Notes: generated by a model not told the origin, from the letters alone. Shown: positions 44,605 to 56,012, numbered from the stretch's first letter. The stretch is 64,000 nt of DNA from Archivesica marissinica (GCA_014843695.1 CM026391.1:40645324-40709323); one strand, 5' to 3'. A program made the numbers and translations.

Positions 44605-45130
44605 ACATCGTCTGCCACGCCAATATATTTCCGAATAAAAATGTCATTATAGTCTCACTGCTCCATGTTTAGAAGTTTCGTCCGTTATTACACTTATGAA
44701 TAATATCGATTTTCACCTTCAGGTCCATGTGTTGTCAGAGGTTCTCCAACTGATAACCTAGTTATTCTCTGTTAGGCACCGTATGATGTATTCGATGGAT
44801 GGGTCCATTTACGGTTCTGCACCCAGTCAGAGTAATTATGAGGGGCGACGACTTCTAATGCCCCGTGTGTTTGTCTAAGTTAAACTAAATGTTAGTGTTT
44901 TAGATACAGTATATAGACAAAATACTGTCCAACAAATGAATTTTGAGTGAAAATGATAAATTTAGAAGTAGAAGTAGAGCAGGTCCTGTTATTGAAGTAA
45001 GTCTTCCTTATTTATATTGTTTTGTTTAAAATAACTGTTGCTTACATACTAATGCTTGCACTGTAGGCAATTTCGAGTTAGGCGAAAACATGTGATGTCA
45101 TTCCGGATTATTGAGAATGAGGTATCCCGG
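44605..45130. repeat. Duplicated segment, copy 1
   Basis: About 0.5 kb, from ACATCGTCTGCCACGCC to ATGTCATTCCGGATTATTGAG, recurs at 45,385-45,798 plus 47,646-47,770. Shared landmarks are TCGATGGATGGGTCCATTTA, GCCCCGTGTGTTTGTCT and GAATTTTGAGTGAAAATGAT. Similarity is high but not perfect, so this is an older tandem duplication. No open frame is conserved between copies. Confidence 0.88.
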
Positions 45131-45842
45131 CGTGACGAGTTTTCACCTAACTGTGGGAATAGCAAGTCGCGAGAGATCACGTAATATTTCACGCTTCAGT
45201 TACCGGAATTATAAACAAACCTACCTTGTGCACTTCCAATCTATTTTTAACCGATTATAGAGATCAGACAGGTAAATTAGCGGTGAAAACGTTAAACCTA
45301 CCCCAGTTTTCACTAATTACACTATATCCGTTTTATGTCGCCATATAAATATCATTTTTTAAAGAAATTAGCATTTTTTCTCTCCAAAATGACATTCATC
45401 GTATGCCACGCCAATATATTTGCAAATAAAAATGTCATTATAGTCTCAATGCTCCGTGTTTATGAGATTCGTCCGTTATTACACACAAGGGGTCCTAATG
45501 AATAATATCGATTTTCAACGTTTTTCGCCTTCAGGTTCATGTGTTGTCACAGAGGTTCTCTAACTGATATACATGGTTGTGTAAACCTAGTTATTCTTTG
45601 TTGGGCACCGTGTAATGTGTTCGATGGATGGGTCCATTTACGGTTCTGCACTCAGTCAGAGTAATTAGGAGGATGACAACTTCTTATGCCCCGTGTGTTT
45701 GTCTTAAGTTAAACTAAATGTTAGTGTTTTAGATACTGTATATAGACAAAATGCTGTCCAAATGAATTTTGAGTGAAAATGATAAATTAAGACTATTATT
45801 AACCCTTTCCTTCATAGAGATTTAGGTTAATATACGATTATA

Positions 45843-47451
45843 TACTTAGCAACTTTTCTAACTCCACACTTGGTTTTTTGTTATCTGTGTCAAATAATAA
45901 AATATTTTACTGAAAATTGGACACAATGTTAAGTGATCATTTTGTGTTAAAAAACATAACAATGATAATAATCGGACGTAATTTTATTAATCCGTAACCT
46001 GTACAATAACGTAACCCTAAAATATAAAGTAACATAATGAATACATCAATACCGAGTGTGACCGCCCTGCGCCATAATGACTGCATTACACCTAGAATGC
46101 ATGGAATTGATGTAATTCGTAATGTAGACCTGTGGAATAGAATTCCATGTCCGAATCAGGGCACGTTCTAGCTCTTGAAGAGTGCGAGGTTGGTGGCGAA
46201 GTTGTCGAATCCTGCGTCCTAGTTCATCCCAGAGGTGTTCGATGGGATTTAAATCTGGCGATTTCGTGACGTGATTCCTGGCCAGTAGCATTCGGGTACT
46301 GGCCGCGGTGTGACAAGTTGCGCCGTCGTGCATGAACTGCATGCCCCTATGTTGGCGAATATGAGGTATCGCCACTGGCGTCAGAATTTCATTTTGGTAA
46401 CGTTGTGCGTTCAATATGCCAGGAACAACAACCGCCCTTGTTTTCGTATGAAGGGAGACAGCTGCCCATATCATTACTGAACCTCCCTGAAACCGGTCAC
46501 GTTCAACGATGTTTGCGTCATCAAACCGTTCGCCTCGTTGCCGATAACATCTGGTACGGCAGTCGTTACCCTGGAGTGTAAACCTGCTCTCATCACTAAA
46601 CAACACCTGGGCCCAGTCTGCTCTACGGTATCGAAGGTGACGTCTGGCCCATAATAACCTGTCTTGACGGTGATTTACCTTCAATACGATACCCCTGTAC
46701 GGTCGTCTGGTCCGTAACCCTCGCTCCCGTAAACGTCTACGCACAGTTTGTGATGATATGGGACGGTTGTGTATCCCAATCATTCGTCTGGCAGTCACTG
46801 ATGCTGGTCTGAAACGCTGAGCTACGTGGATCCGTTGAATTACACCGTCCTGTCGTCTTGATGTCACTCGTCTACGGGTACGTCTCGGCTCGTCAGCAAC
46901 GCCACCGGTACGTGCAAATTTGGCCATGATGTTGGTTATGGTTTTAACGTCTCTTCCAAAGAACCTGGCAACCTGAAAGGGACAAAGTGATAAACTTACT
47001 AGGGTAGGGTTACATGCAGTCCATGGATGTAAATTAAAGTATATGAAATGTGTTAAATTGTAAGCGTTATAATATTTCAAAGCTTACCCGTCTGTTAGAG
47101 ACTCCACCCGGGACCATTCCCACAGCACGCCCTCGTTCTTCTACCGTCATTCGACGCATGGTATCATAAACTGTTGGAACTTTATGATTTTTCTACATCT
47201 CAATGAACACAGATGTCATTTGTGTCGGTTTGTAGGATTAGCACATACGCAATATACACATACAGGCAAAAAGCATGAAATGCACGTGCATCTCGGATTA
47301 TATAAATAGAATGGTTTACGGTCGGATTTATCTAAAGGAATATGTTTTACATAGTGTACAATGAGAGCGGACGAAATTTGAGAAATGCCTTGTTTGTCAT
47401 GAAAAAGATATTAAAAAAATTAAAGTGTGGAGTTAGAAAAGTTGTTAAGTA
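45843..47451 (-). mobile_element. Tc1-type transposon, 1.6 kb
   Basis: Flanked by TA (45,841-45,842 and 47,452-47,453) with inverted ends TACTTAGCAACTTTTCTAAC and, on the other side, TACTTAACAACTTTTCTAAC. The match continues to TCCACACTT, about 29 bp with one mismatch. It contains a single two-exon transposase gene on the minus strand and sits inside the piggyBac-type MITE. Confidence 0.9.
46046..47159 (-). CDS. Tc1 transposase, two exons, 332 aa
   Basis: Exon 1 (47,159 down to 47,088) encodes MRRMTVEERGRAVGMVPGG and SNRR and ends at GTAAGC. Exon 2 (46,972 down to 46,046) begins after GTCCCTTTCAG with VARFFGRDVKTITN. Splicing is phase 0, and the intron is 115 bp. The product shows the paired-like helix-turn-helix region, GRPR-like basic stretch TRRRVTSRRQDGVIQRIH, VLFSDESRF (Asp 151), GGSVMIWAAVS, FMHDGATCH (Asp 240) and SPDLNPIEHLWDELGRR (Glu 269). 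Only 28 residues separate the second Asp from the Glu, against 34 in Tc1 enzymes; about six residues before SPDLNP are missing. The frame is otherwise open. The enzyme may be recently inactivated. Confidence 0.88.
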
Positions 47452-47770
47452 TATCTCCATACAAACGACAGCCATTTAGCTATCATGCAGTGGATAAGTA
47501 GTGGCCATATCTATCCTACCTCCATAGATATTACTGGGACTACATGAGATTCTGGCCTTTATTATGAACATTGGTTTGGCTACTACATTGTCAATATATG
47601 TCGTATTGGTAATGGCATCAAGAGGTGCTTCTATGAGGGAAAGGGTTAAAGTAAGTCTTCCTTAGTTATATTGTTTTGTTAAAAAAGAACTGTTGCTTAC
47701 ATACTAATGTTCGCGCTGTAGGCAATTTCCACAGTTAGGCGAAAACATGTGACGTAATTCCGGATTACTG

Positions 47771-48114
47771 AGATACCGCTATTTTGTCAACTTTTCTCAA
47801 AAAGTAAACATTCAATTTTCTTCGAGATTTTTGTGAATGGTAAAATATTGTTTATTTGGTGACATAAAATTGTTTGCAGTGTATGGCAATTATAAACCTA
47901 TAAGAGTCTGTTATGTACTACATCGTCGGAAACCAGTAACACCAGGATACCGCTATTTTGTCAACTTTTCTCAAAAAGTAAACAATCGGTTTTCTTCCGA
48001 GATTTTTGTGAATGAATTGTAAAATATTGTTTATTTGGCGACATAAAATTGTTTGCAATTCTAAACCTATAGGAGTCTGTTATGTACTACATCGTCGGAA
48101 ACCAGTAACACCGG
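47771..48114. repeat. Tandem duplication of about 170 bp
   Basis: Two adjacent copies begin GATACCGCTATTTTGTCAAC (47,771 and 47,947) and end CATCGTCGGAAACCAGTAAC. They include TTGTTTATTTGG and CATAAAATTGTTTGCA. There are a few small indels between copies. Confidence 0.92.
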
Positions 48115-49244
48115 GATAACTGCCGACATGATGGTGGCAAAGAAACTTCTCAATAACCTGAACCCCCACAAGGCTAGTGGTCCAGACCAAATTAAGCCAA
48201 TCATACTTAAAAGTTAAAACCCTGTCTAAAGAACTCTCACCTATCCTTGAAGTCTTATTCCAAAAATCCCTCAACGAAGGATCACTGCCTGCCGAGTGGA
48301 AGTCAGCAAATGTTGCTCCCATTTACAAAAAAAGGGGACAAGTCAAACCCCGCCAACTATAGGCCTATCTCACTGACATGTATGCAAGGTACTAGAACAT
48401 ATAGTTTCCTCCTCGATAGTAAAACACTTCACTAACCACAGTATTCTGTACCATTTGCAGCATGGTTTTAGAGAAAAATGGTCATGCATGACCCAACTAG
48501 TAATACTAGTCAATGACTTGGTTACCTCTGTCTACAATAAGCATCAGGTAGATCTCATCCTATTAGACTTCAGTAAGGCTTTCGATAAGGTCAATCACGA
48601 GAAAGTACTACTAAAAATGCATGAATATGGAGTCAGAGGTCAAACATTAAGGTGGATTAAGAGTTTTCTAGATAATAGACTCCAGTCATTTGTCCTTAAT
48701 GGTATTAGTTCAGAGGCCATTCCGGTGTCCTCTGGAGTCCCACAGGGATCCGTACTTGGACCCCTGCTTTTCCTAGCCTACATAAATGACCTCCCACAAA
48801 ACATCAGTTCCAAAGTTCGCAGATGATACTGCAGTCTATCTATCACTGACATCTGCAAATGAATCGGTCACACTCCAAAACGATCTTAAGAGATTAGAAG
48901 AGTGGGACATGGAATTTAACCCCTCCAAATGTCAAGTTATCCACGTCACCAGAAGGAAACATCCTATTCGCAGCAAATATAAACTCCATGGAGTCCTACT
49001 TGAGTCGGTCACCTCAGCCAAATACCTTGGCGTGGATATCTCAAATAACCTGTCGTGGGACACCCACATAAAAAGGTCAACAAAGAAAGCAAACAAAACA
49101 TTAGGATTTCTACGTAGAAACCTCCAGGTCAAATCTGAACCCCTTAAGACCATGGCTTACCAGACACTAGTGAGACCCCAGCTTGAATATGGCTCCGCGA
49201 TTTGGTCGCCCCATACCCAAACATTGATAGACCAACACAATTGA
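48115..49244 (+). pseudogene. LINE reverse transcriptase relic (CR1/jockey-like)
   Basis: Plus-strand blocks in order: KLLNNLNPHKASGPDQIKP, LFQKSLNEGSLPAEWKSANV, a shift in an A-run, [61 protein letters not shown], a shift, [43 protein letters not shown], and LVRPQLEYGSAIWSPHT. These are the standard reverse transcriptase and thumb motifs of non-LTR elements. Both 5' and 3' parts are missing. At least three frameshifts are present, so it is inactive. Confidence 0.9.
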
Positions 49245-49389
49245 GCACTACACAGCGCACGCTGTGAAACAAAAACACAGCTTATCTAAAGCTCTAACAA
49301 TCTACCTGTGTATTTCAAGTAGTGGCAGGACAGCAGTCAAATACACATGAAACATTTCGCACTGAATAATCAACTGTCTGCAGTTGACT

Positions 49390-49570
49390 GGAGCTATACC
49401 CACTTCAAGTTCATACCCACTTTGCTTAACTTTTCGCAAGTGACTTTAGTCATCAACTTTTCGCAAGTGACTTTAGTCATCAACTTTTCGCACTGAATAA
49501 TCAACTTTTCGCAAGTGACTGGAGCTATACCCACTTTGCGCAAGTCATCAACTTTTCGCACTTTGCGCTA
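49390..49570. repeat. Short tandem repeat with CAACTTTTCGCAAGTGACT
   Basis: Three to five irregular units of about 29 bp (ATCAACTTTTCGCAAGTGAC, TTTAGTC) with variants that carry CACTGAATAATCAAC or GGAGCTATACCCACTT. Confidence 0.85.
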
Positions 49571-50196
49571 TTGAGGCAAATGCTTTTAAACTTTTACCAC
49601 AACTTATTTTCATTACCTTCTTAAATTATACTTTTAACTACTTACTTTTAACTTCTTTGCGGTTTTTGACGTGCAACATGTCTACATCCCCGCGAGGGGT
49701 TCGACATTAGCGGAAGATAGATAGGCAAAACATGATAAACACAAGTGATTCCCAATAGTATTTCTTCTTTGTGTATTTGTAATGTTGAAGTGGAGAAGTC
49801 ATAGAATGAAGCAATATGAGGTTTAAATTCAGGTACATAATAGTATATCTGTATTTTGGTTTTTAATAGCTAGTACCGCGATATACCCACAATGCATCCT
49901 AATAACAAAATTGTTGGAAGAGCCGAAAAACTATTCAAGACATCATCGAAAACAAGTTAACTTTATTTCACAGTTAAAACCATTCGTATTGTAAGTTTTT
50001 ATTAGTTATTCATAAAAACGAATCTGTTATACCTTCTTTTGTTGTGTAAGCTGTTCTTGTTCAGACATTTTAAATTGGAAATAAGACGGCAGAAAAACGT
50101 GCGTTGTTTTTCTTGTACAAATGGCGCACAAAGGAAAGAGCGTTTTCTAGAAGTTGTAACGGCTCGTTTCATTGGCTTACACGTTTAACTGGGTTT
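49571..50196. other. No recognisable gene
   Basis: About 620 bp of AT-rich sequence without supported coding content before the foldback-like element. Confidence 0.5.
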
Positions 50197-50385
50197 GCCT
50201 GAAATACGAAATGGAATATTGTGTGCGAAATGGACGAAATGTAATTGGCGTGTTGGAATATTAAATCCTATATAAATGCAAAATAAGAGCATGAAATGAC
50301 GTATATTGCATTATATATCTAATATTGATTGTATTTAATGAAAATCACAAAGGTTGCAATTAAATATATTAACATATACAAGATT

Positions 50386-50592
50386 TATGTATGTATGTAT
50401 GTTTCATTAATGTCAAACACCTTGCGGGGACCTATACATGTTTTACTGGGCAGGCTTAGCCGACCTAAGTAGTTAACCAGTACTAAGCAATGTGTGTGAC
50501 GTGTCATGCTCACTGACACAACATACGTGGCCTGACCGAGTATCGAACCCGGGACCGTTTGATTCCAAAGCTGACGCTCTACCACGGACGCC
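50386..50592 (-). mobile_element. SINE family C, copy 2, inside the left foldback arm
   Basis: Minus-strand copy: head GGCGTCCGTGGTAGAGCGTC, B box CCGGGTTCGATACTCGG, core GTGAGCATGACACG, and an (ATAC)n tail at 50,386-50,403. It interrupts the left arm. The arm resumes with CTCATATTGTAATTTCTCAA. Confidence 0.85.
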
Positions 50593-50885
50593 ATAGCTCA
50601 TATTGTAATTTCTCAATGAAACGACCACTACGGAATGTAAATTTCGTGTGCGAAATGGAATTTAAAATCTTATATAAATGCAATATGAGATAATGAAATT
50701 ACTTATATTGTATTATATATCGAATATTAATTGTATTTACTGAATACCAGAAGGCTTGCACTTAAATATATTAACTTATACCCGAATGATAGCTCACAGT
50801 GTAATTTCAAAATGAAATGAACGTTACGAAATGTAAATTTCTTGTGCGAAATGTAAAATTCGTGCCAAATGGCCAAACAAACAAC

Positions 50886-51013
50886 ACTCATCATCATCAT
50901 CACCATTACCACATACAGTAATCATCGTCAGCAGTAATCATCTTCATCATATTCACATACATTAATCATCATCATCATTACTGCATACAGTAATCACCAT
51001 CATCATATTGCAC
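50886..51013. repeat. Imperfect (CAT)n trinucleotide repeat
   Basis: CATCATCATCATCACC-type runs are interspersed with CATACAGTAATCATC units in the loop of the foldback-like element. Confidence 0.9.
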
Positions 51014-51159
51014 CGCCTTCATCAACTTCTTAGCATCTTGATTAGCAGCCTAAAAATAATTATCTTGTAGCGACATAATTTTGATCACCTTTGTGTGAGT
51101 GGATTGCGCCTACTATAATCCAATTAACATCATTGTATATTGGAGACGCATGCCATTGA

Positions 51160-51706
51160 TGGTACGCATGCGCAAGAAAATGGCGGACGTAAAATTTTGA
51201 ATTCTTGATAACAACAGGAAAATTTAAATATGTAGTGCTTTATTTAACATATTGTGCATTTGTTTGGATTACTGACACAATGGGTAAGTTTAATCCCGTG
51301 TCACCTGCAGACTCAGGTACCTCGTTCAATCCCGTGTCATCGGCCAACCAGATAACTTCCGGTTCCACTCCCATGGAATCCAACCCCACTGCCCCTGAAT
51401 CACCAAGAGTTGAGGGATCTGGCCCCTCATACAACCCGCGTGACTATGTACAAAACACCAACACAACTGACAGTGCTAATGGTAGTCCAACTTATGAAAA
51501 TTGTGCTGAAAACGATTTTACACATCAGTGACCCCAAATCAAATATTCACATTATCAGTGCACATAGAATTGGCAGGTTTATTCCAGGCAAGATCAGGCC
51601 TATATTATGCAAAACATTCTTTGGTTTTGATGATGATCTGTATGTTTGTTTTGTATATATATCACCGAGTAACTCTGTCTATTATTTATCACATACTATT
51701 GGTTGA
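51160..51706 (+). pseudogene. LINE pieces in the foldback loop
   Basis: An AAAATGGCGGACG sequence (51,177) precedes an 84-codon frame starting MGKFNPVSPADSG (51,280), rich in Ser, Pro and Asn. A second frame overlaps from about 51,515. It reads LHISDPKSNIHIISAHRIGR, RPILCK, then DDDLYVCFVYISPSNSVYY. The first block resembles the end of a LINE ORF1 (the aHRIG...RPI region). The second resembles the start of a LINE endonuclease. They are joined directly, so a middle part has been deleted. The identity of the N-terminal frame is not established. Confidence 0.5.
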
Positions 51707-51822
51707 CATGAATAATGCAAAGTATGGTCTGGTTAAATACATGAAGTGATCTCAGAAACAGTTGTTAATTAAATTAGCTAAATTTATATAGTTACCAAAC
51801 AATCTGTAAATAGTCAAAATAA

Positions 51823-52647
51823 GTTAATATATTTAATTGCAACCTTTGTCATTTTCAGTGAATACAATTAATAGTTCATATATAATACAATATAAATCAC
51901 TTAATCCGTTTACTATGCATTTATATAGGAATTTAAATTCCATTTCCCACTCGAGATTTACATTGCATGTGCTTCATTGGGAAATTACATTACAAGCTAT
52001 CATTATGGTATTAGTTAATATATTTAATTGCAAGCCGTCTGGTATTCAGTGAATACAATTAATATTCGATATATAATATAAGTAATTTCATTCGCTTATT
52101 ATGGATTTATATATGATCTTAGATTACATTTCGCACAAGAAATTTACATTTCGTAACGTTCATTTCATTTTGAAATTACATTGCAAGCTATACTTCGGGT
52201 ATAAGTTAATATATTTAATTGTGACATGTGTGATCTTCATTAAATACAATTAATATTAGATATATAATATCATAATAAGTCATTTTATGCTCTTATTTCG
52301 CAATTATATAAGATTTTAAATTCCATTTCGCATACGAGATTTACATTTCGTAGGTGTCGTTTCATTGAGAAATTACAATATGAGCCAACATTTTGTATAT
52401 GCTAATACATGTATATTTAATTGTAACCTTTGTGATTTTCATTACATTAATACATTAATATTCGATATATATAATACCATATAAGTCATTTCATACTCTT
52501 ATTTTGCATTTATATAGGATTTAATATTCCATTTCGCACACATAACATAACATATATATTTTTTTTTTATGTTATGTTATGTTATTTCGCACACGCCAAT
52601 TACATTTCGTCCATTTCGCACACAATATTCCATTTCGTATTTCAGGC
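51823..52647. repeat. Right foldback arm: ~190-bp tandem repeat, four copies
   Basis: Units start at about 51,823, 52,014, 52,205 and 52,399 with GTTAATATATTTAATTG or close variants, and each continues to a CATTTCG...GAAATTACA segment. The last unit contains an inserted (ATAAC)n/(GTTAT)n palindrome at 52,541-52,588. Confidence 0.88.
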
Positions 52648-52933
52648 GTTTAACCTTTGTTTGACCCGACACAAATAAAAATAAATTGCATCAAAGTTAG
52701 CTAACGAGCATGAAAAGTGGTCAGAAATCATTTTCTTAAATGTAATTAGATCAGAATGGAAAGTAGTTCAGTAAAATCATGTTTTGAAATACTAAATCAA
52801 TTTCGAAAATTACAAGAGTCAGTGCTCTTATGTAATTGGCGCCAAATTTAAAACTAGAAATCGACACAAGCTTAGTGATGAGCCTATGTTAAACCACATA
52901 GTGTGGCTGGATGTCAATGGGTGTGCCCGTGGT

Positions 52934-53182
52934 CAAGGGCGTAGCCAGAGCTTAATGAATGCTATGCACGATGCGGGGGTGTGGGAGGTGTATTTTGAGT
53001 GAATACGATTAATTCTAATCATTTACTTTATTGCAAAACCCCGTTATTAACGTTTATTAGACATAAGTTGTAACCCCCCTTAGCCTTCGACTTTGATACA
53101 ATTTTTTGGCCGTATTAATATTTTTATTTTTCGAATTGATGCTACGCACGTGCGTAAGTGCAAATCGCTGGCTACGCCCCTG
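52934..53182. mobile_element. 249-bp MITE with CAGGGGCGTAGCCAG-type ends
   Basis: The left end CAAGGGCGTAGCCAGAG and right end CTGGCTACGCCCCTG are inverted repeats, flanked by GTGGT (52,929-52,933 and 53,183-53,187). It is non-coding. The site lies at the head of a SINE family D copy. Confidence 0.75.
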
Positions 53183-53187
53183 GTGGT

Positions 53188-53277
53188 CGCCACTATTTTC
53201 GAATCCCACTGGAAGTGTCGTATTAGTTCATGCATAGATGCTATCCAGCTGGCTTGCGAATGCTTACTTCTACCGGG
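53188..53277 (+). mobile_element. SINE family D, partial copy 1
   Basis: TTCGAATCCCACTGG (B-box-like), then AGTGTCG, CTATCCAGCTGGCTTGCGAA and CTTCTACC match the copy at 56,095-56,230. The upstream tRNA part is cut off by the MITE. Confidence 0.6.
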
Positions 53278-54744
53278 GGGGGGGGGTGTACACCCATGTC
53301 TGAAAGGGTACATGTATGTGTATATATACAGCTACATTGTCGGTGCTTAAATGTTACAAACACAGAAGGCCCTACTCGTGGTTGCTTGCTCAGGGTCTTT
53401 ATGTGTGATTCCGTGCAAATGTCGTATCATTATGAGCATTCCGTAGTCCACACTACTACAGGCACGTATCTAGGCATAACTATGGATTATGCACCATTCT
53501 AGTGGGTCCGTGGGCAAGGCCCACCAACCCGGATATTTTTGTTTCTCTATATGGTCCCAGGTGACTTTTGGCGTGCATTTAACAATATATATATGTATGA
53601 ACCTACGCAAGGCATAATATGTTACCCAAAATATTCATACACATTTTTAAATTGACTATCACACGCTGTTCAAAAGTCTACACACGAAATAGAAGGACTA
53701 GTCGTCGCTCCTTTTTTCTTGCAAACACATATATCACCAAGTCCGTGTTTATGTCTCGATCCTAGCCTGAACAGGTCGTCGATATATTTTGCCTGGTCAG
53801 TCAAATAAATATATTTTAACATCGAGACTATTAATTGGGCCGTATTGAGTTTCTGATCATATCAACTTGTCATTTTGCAAGAAGTTAAAAAGTGAAAAAT
53901 CGACAGATTGGAACCCAGGCTATCTCGATCCATGTGTATGCTCATTATCATTAAGCAAATCCCGGTTAATCTACCAGTGGTCATGGTTGACCATAGGGCA
54001 AGTATGTCTTCATCATTCTCATTGTCAATATGCTGAATGAACGTTTCGCCGTTTTGGTCGAAACATTGAGATTAAAATTTGAAGGCATATTGATACATTT
54101 GGGTATAATGTTGTGTTTATAATTATATGTCAATGTATTACCTACGTTGCTATCCAATGAGCCATTATCATCACGCTTACTCCAACAACACAGTGTCACC
54201 ACACACTGGAACAATGTGAGAGATTCCACCGGTAGAGCACGCTCGAATATAATATATATAATGACTGTACAATGATACCATTCAGGTAACATATTTCATT
54301 GGGAATTAAAAAGTGTGCATTGAACCTGTCGCCATCTTCAATAAGTCGGTGTGACAATTCCAAAGATAGGTGATCAGCAAAAGGTAAATATAGATTCAAT
54401 CTCTGGTGCTCCGATATAGTGTCTACAGGTGCATTTTATCGATGCTGCTGACAAAGGTTGGTGTGTGCCCTTCGGCGTGATGATTCAACGCCTACTGTAT
54501 TGGCCATGTCATCACATACAGCTGGGCCGTTCCATTATGCTACAACATGGCGAGTTACCATTCGGACTTCCTTCACGACTTAAACTAGATCACAAAATTT
54601 GCCCTATAACATAATATTATGTGATAACGGCACCAACTCAAACAACACATGTTCGATAGACACGAGAACAATGATGAACTCGATCCGAGTGATCGCAGTT
54701 CTATTTGCTCCGGCTTTGACATCACCATAGTGATGGTTGAGGTC
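53278..54744. other. No recognisable gene
   Basis: About 1.47 kb of sequence with no supported gene. It starts with a run of G (53,275-53,286). Open frames of 60-103 codons lack domains. Confidence 0.45.
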
Positions 54745-55410
54745 ATCTAAGCTGTGCACGACCGCCGTATACGAGCACTTGAAAGTGCTAAGTACGTTAG
54801 CCCTGGCTGCCTATCCCGTTTCACAGTTTGACTGTAATTTAATCCGATTTTCCATATGTGCCTGCTTTCATGATCATTCGAGAGAGTTTCCTGAACACGT
54901 AACAGCCGTTTTCCATAGTAATTAAACAAGAGCGTGTCTTCTTGAACGGTGTTCATCATGTTTCGGGCCAGTGGTTCATCCGAGCCAGGTTTAGACAATG
55001 AGATGTGTACATCTGCCAAATTCGCGCTTGAACACCACGGAACTTCCCCGATATATTGGATGCTACGTCGTAGCCTTGACCTCTCATTTTTTTGCAATGT
55101 CTACACCGACTTTTCTCAGATTTGCCAGGAACGCATTGGATAATGATTCACGCGTAGCAGTCTCGATTTCTGCAAATGCTATGAACTCTTCTCTAACCGA
55201 CTTTGTTTTATGATGGAAGTATCTGAAGCAGAGTGCCGTTTTCTCCATAGTGGACGTGTCCGTTGCGTTGTCTGCCAGAATTCCAAAGAACGGAGCACTG
55301 GTGTCTGTTGCATCTACTCACAATTTCCTCTCTGATTTGATCACCGCATATTGTGATTATTTCGTTCTGTATGTCGGGTGAAGTCTATTTTGTTCTCGGG
55401 TATCTCGGGT
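54745..55410 (-). pseudogene. hAT-type transposase relic (DUF4371-like)
   Basis: Read on the minus strand with several frameshifts: SPDIQNEIITICGDQIREEI, FFGILADNATDTSTMEKTAL, KTKSVREEFIAFAEIETAT, LANLRKVGVDIAK, and the hallmark RGQGYDVASNISGKFRGVQA followed by YTSHCLNLA. These blocks belong to the hAT-related transposases found in zinc-finger MYM-type/DUF4371 proteins. The Asp of LADNATD is a catalytic candidate. The C-terminal dimerisation region is not recognisable. The copy is dead. Confidence 0.8.
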
Positions 55411-55795
55411 ATCCAAATGATAGAGCCATACTCAGTATACATACTATGGACATCAGCTACACTCAATCTATTTTGACATGTCGTTAATTGTTGTGAATGG
55501 CCAATATCAGTCTTCCCCCTTTCCCCCTAACGATCCAGTTTTTATTGCATTTTTCGCATTTATTTATTTTTCACTAAAAGAACTGTCAAAATAAATCTTA
55601 CTCACGTGCGTACCTGCGTCAGCCTAGCTACATTCCTGTACTAATTTCTTTTAAGCAGTGGACTGTACCTACCCATATTGTTCACATGGGCATACATTGT
55701 GTGAACCCAACTACTTTCTATATAATGATGTATTTTACTAAAAACTTCATGAGATCTCGCCATCTTTGCCATGCTGCGTTATTTCGATGGCGGGT

Positions 55796-55796
<1 letters not shown>
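55411..55796. other. No recognisable gene
   Basis: About 390 bp between the hAT relic and the CT tract, with no coding or repeat signal. Confidence 0.5.
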
Positions 55797-55841
<45 letters not shown>

Positions 55842-55849
55842 CTCTTCTC

Positions 55850-55915
<66 letters not shown>

Positions 55916-55961
55916 CTCTCCTCTCTCTCCTCTCTCTCTCTCTCCTCTCCTCTCTCCTCTC

Positions 55962-56012
<51 letters not shown>

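Larger units (their letters stand above)
45803..47645. mobile_element. piggyBac-type non-autonomous element hosting a Tc1 element
   Basis: Flanked by TTAA on both sides (45,799-45,802 and 47,646-47,649). The terminal inverted repeats read CCCTTTCCTTCATAGAG inward on the left and CCCTTTCCCTCATAGAAG on the right. TTAA targets with CCCTTT-type ends are the piggyBac signature. Subtracting the Tc1 insert leaves only about 232 bp, so the element is a MITE. Copy 1 of the duplicated segment shows the empty site (TTATTGAAGTAAGTC). Confidence 0.83.
45385..47770. repeat. Duplicated segment, copy 2 (interrupted)
   Basis: Second copy of the segment at 44,605-45,130. It is split at a TTAA by a piggyBac-type element (45,803-47,645) and resumes with AGTAAGTCTTCCTTAG and CTGTTGCTTACATACTAATG, as in copy 1. 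Confidence 0.86.
50197..52647. mobile_element. Foldback-like element with tandem-repeat arms
   Basis: The outermost ends are inverted: GCCTGAAATACGAAATGG on the left and CCATTTCGTATTTCAGGC on the right. A possible 4-bp duplication GTTT flanks both sides. The inverted arms (left 50,197-50,878, right 51,823-52,647) consist of about 190-bp repeats, each carrying AATATATTAA and CATTTCGCACACGAAATTTA-like motifs. The arms run in opposite orientation around a 0.95-kb loop with a trinucleotide repeat and LINE pieces. This organisation (long, internally repetitive inverted arms) is that of foldback elements. The superfamily is undetermined. Confidence 0.75.
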
